Part shown: positions 6,231-9,364 of the stretch, one piece after another
Position numbering within the stretch: the stretch's first letter is position 1
Layout of the letters: each line of letters opens with the position of its first letter
Origin: an uncultured Pirellulaceae bacterium
GTDB taxonomy: Bacteria > Planctomycetota > Planctomycetia > Pirellulales > Pirellulaceae
Reading direction: 5' to 3'
DNA: 9,364 nucleotides
Assembly (NCBI GenBank): GCA_934278005.1
Contig: CAKQWG010000130.1
Coordinates: forward strand, 1-9,364
The notes under the pieces: generated by a model
What the model saw: only the letters and a program-made list of their open reading frames with translations
What the model was told of the DNA's origin: nothing
The model's database searches: none
Made by a program: the position numbers and the translations under genes

Positions 6231-6256
6231 CCAGGGTGTCCTTTCGAGATGTGTGC

Positions 6257-7258
6257 CTACTTGCGTTTCTTCTTAGATTTCGTTTCTGACGTTGGAGCGT
6301 GCGTAATAAAGCGATGACCGGTGCGAGCGACGAAGACATCTTCCAGGCTGGGCTGCCCAAGGGTCAGCGAACCAATCCGCTCGCCAAACTCCTGCGACAG
6401 CGGTGCGACCCATTTAGCACCTTCGGCCGTGGCCACCCGCAATTGCCCGTCGACCTGTTGCACTTGCAGATCGCGCTGCTGCAGCCAGGACATGACGGCC
6501 GCTTTATCCGAAGTTTGAATGCTTAGCACCTGTGCGCCCAGCTGTTGACGCAATTCGCCCGGAGGTCCAACCGCGACCGTCGCACCCTGATGCAGGATGG
6601 CAATGCGGTCCGCTTTGTCCGCCTCTTCGAGCAAATGCGTGGTCATCAAGACTGTCACCCCGCTGGCTTGCTGCAACTCTTTGAGCGTATGCCACAGATC
6701 CAATCGCGAGGCAGGATCCAGTCCGGTGCTCGGTTCGTCCATTAGCAGCAGGCGCGGTCGGTGCAAGATAACTTTTGCCAATTCGACGCGGCGCTTCAGG
6801 CCACCGGAGAGCTGCTCAGTGGGGGTCTTCAGGCGATCCTCTAGGCCCAGCTGTGCCACGACCTGGCTCTTGCGCGAGCGCAGTTCACTGCCCGAGAGGC
6901 CATACAGGGCGGCTTGGAAATCGATGTTTTCGGAGACGGTTAGCTTGGGGTCGAGGCTGGGTGACTGAAATACGACTCCCAACGCGGCGCGGACGGACGC
7001 CTTGGCGAGCCGAACCGACTGACCGAAGACCAGCAGTTCACCCTCCTGCAAGTTAGCCAGCGTGCTGATCAGCCGGAACAGCGTGGTTTTCCCACTGCCG
7101 TTGGGGCCGAGCAGCGCGAAGATCTCGCCCGCATCGACTCGCAGGTCCAGCCCCCGCAGGGCAACGTGCTGGCCATAGCGATAGGAAACGGATCGAGCCT
7201 CAAGTGCGGCTGCGCAATCCGCGCCCGTAGTTGGACCAGTTGAGCTGTGTAAATTCAT
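6257..7258 (-). CDS. ABC transporter ATP-binding protein (ABC-2 / drug-export type)
   Basis: This 333-residue cytoplasmic ATPase would power a separate membrane subunit. Counting from the ATG at 7258, it has Walker A GPNGSGKT (51-58), a Q-loop Gln at 98 (VFQSPSLD), the LSGGLKRR signature (150-157), Walker B LLLMDEP with the catalytic Glu at 175, the D-loop TGLD, and His208 (TTHL). A C-terminal extension of about 100 residues with SLEDVFVARTG is typical of ABC-2 exporters such as CcmA/NodI/DrrA-type ATPases. The last residues form a basic tail, KSKKKRK. It follows ctaB by 13 bp. A TTG at 7270 and a GTG at 7264 are possible alternative starts in frame; no clear ribosome binding site separates them. 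No permease gene follows it, as the next gene is an SDR. The substrate is unknown. Confidence 0.93.
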   Translation of the reverse strand: MNLHSSTGPTTGADCAAALEARSVSYRYGQHVALRGLDLRVDAGEIFALLGPNGSGKTTLFRLISTLANLQEGELLVFGQSVRLAKASVRAALGVVFQSPSLDPKLTVSENIDFQAALYGLSGSELRSRKSQVVAQLGLEDRLKTPTEQLSGGLKRRVELAKVILHRPRLLLMDEPSTGLDPASRLDLWHTLKELQQASGVTVLMTTHLLEEADKADRIAILHQGATVAVGPPGELRQQLGAQVLSIQTSDKAAVMSWLQQRDLQVQQVDGQLRVATAEGAKWVAPLSQEFGERIGSLTLGQPSLEDVFVARTGHRFITHAPTSETKSKKKRK

Positions 7259-7271
7259 GGGCACGGGCAAA

Positions 7272-8162
7272 TTAAGCCAACCAAGTAGAGAGCAGAATTA
7301 GAAGCATCGTCAGCGGCAGATGGAGCAGACTTACGTGCAGCATCTTACGAGCCGTTTGTTTAGTCGGTTGTCGGACAAAACGCCAAGCGGCCTGCGTTTG
7401 CCACAGAGCCACCGCCACGGCGGCCAGCGATAGCACACTGCCGACCACTCCCACCGGCGGCACTGCTAGCACTGCCAAGACGATCAGCGCGAACGACCCT
7501 AGCATAGCGTGTAGAGCGGTCCCCAGGCCCGAGCGGGTCGAGTTTGTGATCATTTTGTAGCCCGCCGCCTCATACTGCTCGCGATACATGTAAGCGATAG
7601 CCATGAAGTGCGGCAATTGCCATGCGACTACCACGCCCAGCAGAATCCACGCCCGCACATCCAGTAGAGAACCTTCGGCGGCTGTCCAGCCCATCCACAC
7701 TGGCAACGCTCCCGGTAGCGTGCCCACGAGCGTGTTGGTCCAGCTGACCATCTTCAGCGGCGTGTAGACCCACACGTAGAGTCCCCACGTGGCCAGCCCG
7801 ATCCACATCGTGGCGGCGTTGACCAGCAACAACAAATATAGGCTGCCAATCATGACCAGCATCCAGCCCATCCAACCCGCTTGGCTCGATGCAATGCGGC
7901 CGCTGGGAAGCGGACGTTTGCAGGTCCGCGCCATCACCCGGTCGCGGTCCTTCTCTATCCACTGATTCATGACGCTGGCGCTGGCCGCAACCATAGCCGT
8001 TCCTACACAGGTATGCAGAACCACTAACAGTCCCACGGAACCACCCACAACCACCATCCCCATGACGGCAGTCAGTAGGATCATGATCAAGATACGCGGT
8101 TTGGTCAGCTCCAGGTATTGGGCCAATTGAGCGGAAAACCGAGGTGCAACGGTTGAATGCAT
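7272..8162 (-). CDS. ctaB: Protoheme IX farnesyltransferase (heme O synthase)
   Basis: This 296-residue UbiA-family membrane prenyltransferase transfers farnesyl from farnesyl diphosphate to protoheme, giving heme O, the first step to heme A. It begins LAQYLELTKPRI, followed by about eight or nine hydrophobic helices. The first conserved cytoplasmic loop is NQWIEKDRDRVMARTCKRPL, with Asn66, Asp72 and Asp74 for Mg-diphosphate binding. The second is WQLPHFMAIAYMYREQYEAA, near residue 185. The frame is open to 8255, overlapping the end of ctaA by 59 bases, but the ATG at 8162 gives the usual family length and N terminus; it is 34 bp after the ctaA stop and has only a weak GGA in front. It sits between ctaA and the ABC ATPase. 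Confidence 0.95.
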   Translation of the reverse strand: MHSTVAPRFSAQLAQYLELTKPRILIMILLTAVMGMVVVGGSVGLLVVLHTCVGTAMVAASASVMNQWIEKDRDRVMARTCKRPLPSGRIASSQAGWMGWMLVMIGSLYLLLLVNAATMWIGLATWGLYVWVYTPLKMVSWTNTLVGTLPGALPVWMGWTAAEGSLLDVRAWILLGVVVAWQLPHFMAIAYMYREQYEAAGYKMITNSTRSGLGTALHAMLGSFALIVLAVLAVPPVGVVGSVLSLAAVAVALWQTQAAWRFVRQPTKQTARKMLHVSLLHLPLTMLLILLSTWLA

Positions 8163-8196
8163 GACACGTTCCGTGAGAGGCAATGTAGATTTGTCT

Positions 8197-9364
8197 TTAG
8201 GTAGTGCCGAAGTCGCCAGACTGCGGACAGGTAACTCGCTGCACGTAACGCACACGCCAAGCTCGAGTGGCCACCAGGCTGGCCAGGCTGATGATCAGCG
8301 AGCCAGTGGCCATATGTGCCGTGATAATCATATTCTCCCAGTAACCTTTGGCATGGATGGTATAGGCAGCCAGTCCCGGGATCCATTCAGGCCAGGGGAG
8401 TGCATATTTTACGATCCAAGTGCTGATCCCCAGGCCGATTTGCATCAGCACGAGCAGAAGCAACAGCCTAGTCGGCCGGCGAATTTTCAGCGAGGGCTCG
8501 CGTCCAAACATGACATAGGCTGCGAGGCACAGCGCGAGCATCGCTACGACCCCGGCGAGGGTCAAATGGGAATGCACAAAGGCCATGAAAACCGTGGGTC
8601 GAACGACTGCCGTCACGTGCCTTAATTGTGCCCCTAAAATGAGCTGTGTATAGCTGGCTAGCACTAAAAACGTAGCCGTCCACAGCAGCCCTGACCGCAT
8701 TTTGCGTGGCGCGGATCGGTCCTCGTCCGGCATGGACTGGGGTGTCACCGCTTGCCGCGCTGGGCTGCAACGCGCTAGGCTGTAGGATGTCTGCAACCAC
8801 CAGCGTGAGCTCATCGCCGCCGTGACTGTAGCGATGGCGAAAAACAGCGGGCCGGTGCAGCCATGGATCATGGCAAAGGTTCGTTGGTCGAGTACCACAC
8901 GGGCTCCGCCTAAGCCGCCTTGGGCGATTACCGCTAACAGCACAAAAATGGACCACCAGCGGAACCAAGGTCGACTGTCCCAGCGAAACGCGGCGATGAC
9001 CAAGCCGATCGATAAGAAGCCCGCCACGGTTCCCAGCAGCCGGTGGCTGTGCTCAACCAGCAGGTCGAACGGGCCGAATAGCCAAGTCGAGGCGGGGTAG
9101 GCGAACATGTTCCAGCCGTAGGTAGCTGGCCAGTCCGGGACCGCCATTCCAGCGTCGTAAGTCGTTACCAAGCCGCCGACCCAGATGAGCGGAAAAACGG
9201 CGATCGTCAACGCCACGGCCAGTCCATGCACCAGCCGGCTGTAGTTGGCCGACGAGGCGGGACCGTCTGCTGGCTGTGCATGCGATCGCCGGTCGTCCGA
9301 CCTCTGTGCAACTGGCTGGTGTGCAGCCTGTCCCTGTGCAGCCTGTCCCAGTGCAGCCTGTCCC
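8197..9364 (-). CDS. ctaA: Heme A synthase (COX15/CtaA family), 5' end beyond the window
   Basis: The product converts heme O to heme A by oxidising the C8 methyl group to formyl, in the cytoplasmic membrane. Numbering from a GTG at 9231, it has GGLVTTYDAGMAVPDWPATY (19-38), the heme-ligand region EHSHR (His61, His63), His123 (MIHGCTG), His220 and His222 (FVHSHLT) and His306 (TAHMATG), with about eight membrane helices in two halves. Between the halves a polar insert (about 145-180) contains CSPARQ and acidic and basic residues. That GTG has no ribosome binding site, and the family-like YSRLVHGLA begins before it, so translation probably starts further upstream. The frame is open for 44 more codons to the window edge, with repeats rich in Q, A and G. 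The stop is TAA at 8197. It is the first visible gene of a four-gene operon. Confidence 0.93.
   Translation of the reverse strand, partial: GQAALGQAAQGQAAHQPVAQRSDDRRSHAQPADGPASSANYSRLVHGLAVALTIAVFPLIWVGGLVTTYDAGMAVPDWPATYGWNMFAYPASTWLFGPFDLLVEHSHRLLGTVAGFLSIGLVIAAFRWDSRPWFRWWSIFVLLAVIAQGGLGGARVVLDQRTFAMIHGCTGPLFFAIATVTAAMSSRWWLQTSYSLARCSPARQAVTPQSMPDEDRSAPRKMRSGLLWTATFLVLASYTQLILGAQLRHVTAVVRPTVFMAFVHSHLTLAGVVAMLALCLAAYVMFGREPSLKIRRPTRLLLLLVLMQIGLGISTWIVKYALPWPEWIPGLAAYTIHAKGYWENMIITAHMATGSLIISLASLVATRAWRVRYVQRVTCPQSGDFGTT
9321..9364. repeat. 15-bp tandem repeat, three copies, inside the ctaA N-terminal extension
   Basis: GTGCAGCCTGTCCC plus T or A occurs at 9321-9335 and 9336-9350, and its first 14 bases at 9351-9364. 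On the minus strand the unit encodes five codons, reading AAQGQ or AALGQ-like, in frame with ctaA. A degenerate copy may lie just to the left (GTGCAACTGGCTG at 9306). The array reaches the last base of the window, so its extent is unknown. Confidence 0.9.

Noticed and set aside
5616..6317. A 233-codon open frame on the plus strand
   Set aside because: It is antisense to the SDR gene and the end of the ABC gene, with a composition expected from the reverse of a GC-rich gene and no family resemblance.
8163..8255. Longer ctaB starting at 8255, overlapping ctaA
   Set aside because: It would add 31 residues not resembling the family N terminus and overlap ctaA by 59 bases. The ATG at 8162 gives normal length.

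Overview
The window looks like a chromosomal segment of a planctomycete, probably of the Pirellulaceae or a close relative. The grounds are the PhoPQ-activated pathogenicity-related (PqaA-type) secreted hydrolase, the heme A synthase with its GLVTTYDAGMAVPDWP signature next to a heme O synthase and an ABC ATPase, the moderate-to-high GC content, and short spacers. The lineage is inferred from protein character only. No RNA gene, insertion sequence, CRISPR array, integrase or phage gene was seen.

Left part (1-2022). A minus-strand gene runs off the left edge. Only its signal peptide and the start of a five-residue repeat (QSTET) are visible. Only 43 bp away, a gamma-glutamyltransferase precursor with a twin-arginine signal is transcribed divergently, on the plus strand.

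Middle part (2091-5444). On the minus strand, in transcription order, are yceH (DUF480), a pqaA-like alpha/beta hydrolase and a 108-residue uncharacterised protein; the last two are 16 bp apart and probably cotranscribed. Upstream of yceH is a 377-bp gene-free stretch holding a candidate promoter with a palindrome, a 7-bp tandem repeat, a perfect 9-bp hairpin, and three copies of a roughly 30-bp repeat interleaved with an 11-bp repeat.

Right part (5445-9364). Four closely packed minus-strand genes read ctaA, ctaB, ABC ATPase, SDR oxidoreductase, with gaps of 34, 13 and 26 bp, and look like one operon. CtaB makes heme O from protoheme and CtaA oxidises it to heme A for the aa3-type cytochrome oxidase. 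The ABC ATPase probably needs an ABC-2 permease, but none is in the window. The SDR enzyme has no obvious link to heme synthesis. The ctaA reading frame stays open to the right edge and contains a second 15-bp coding repeat, so its true start lies outside.

Both window edges fall inside 15-bp in-frame tandem repeats, which suggests that the window is a contig whose assembly broke at repeats. Apart from the repeats, the genes are ordinary housekeeping and secreted-enzyme genes; I see no convincing new multi-gene system.
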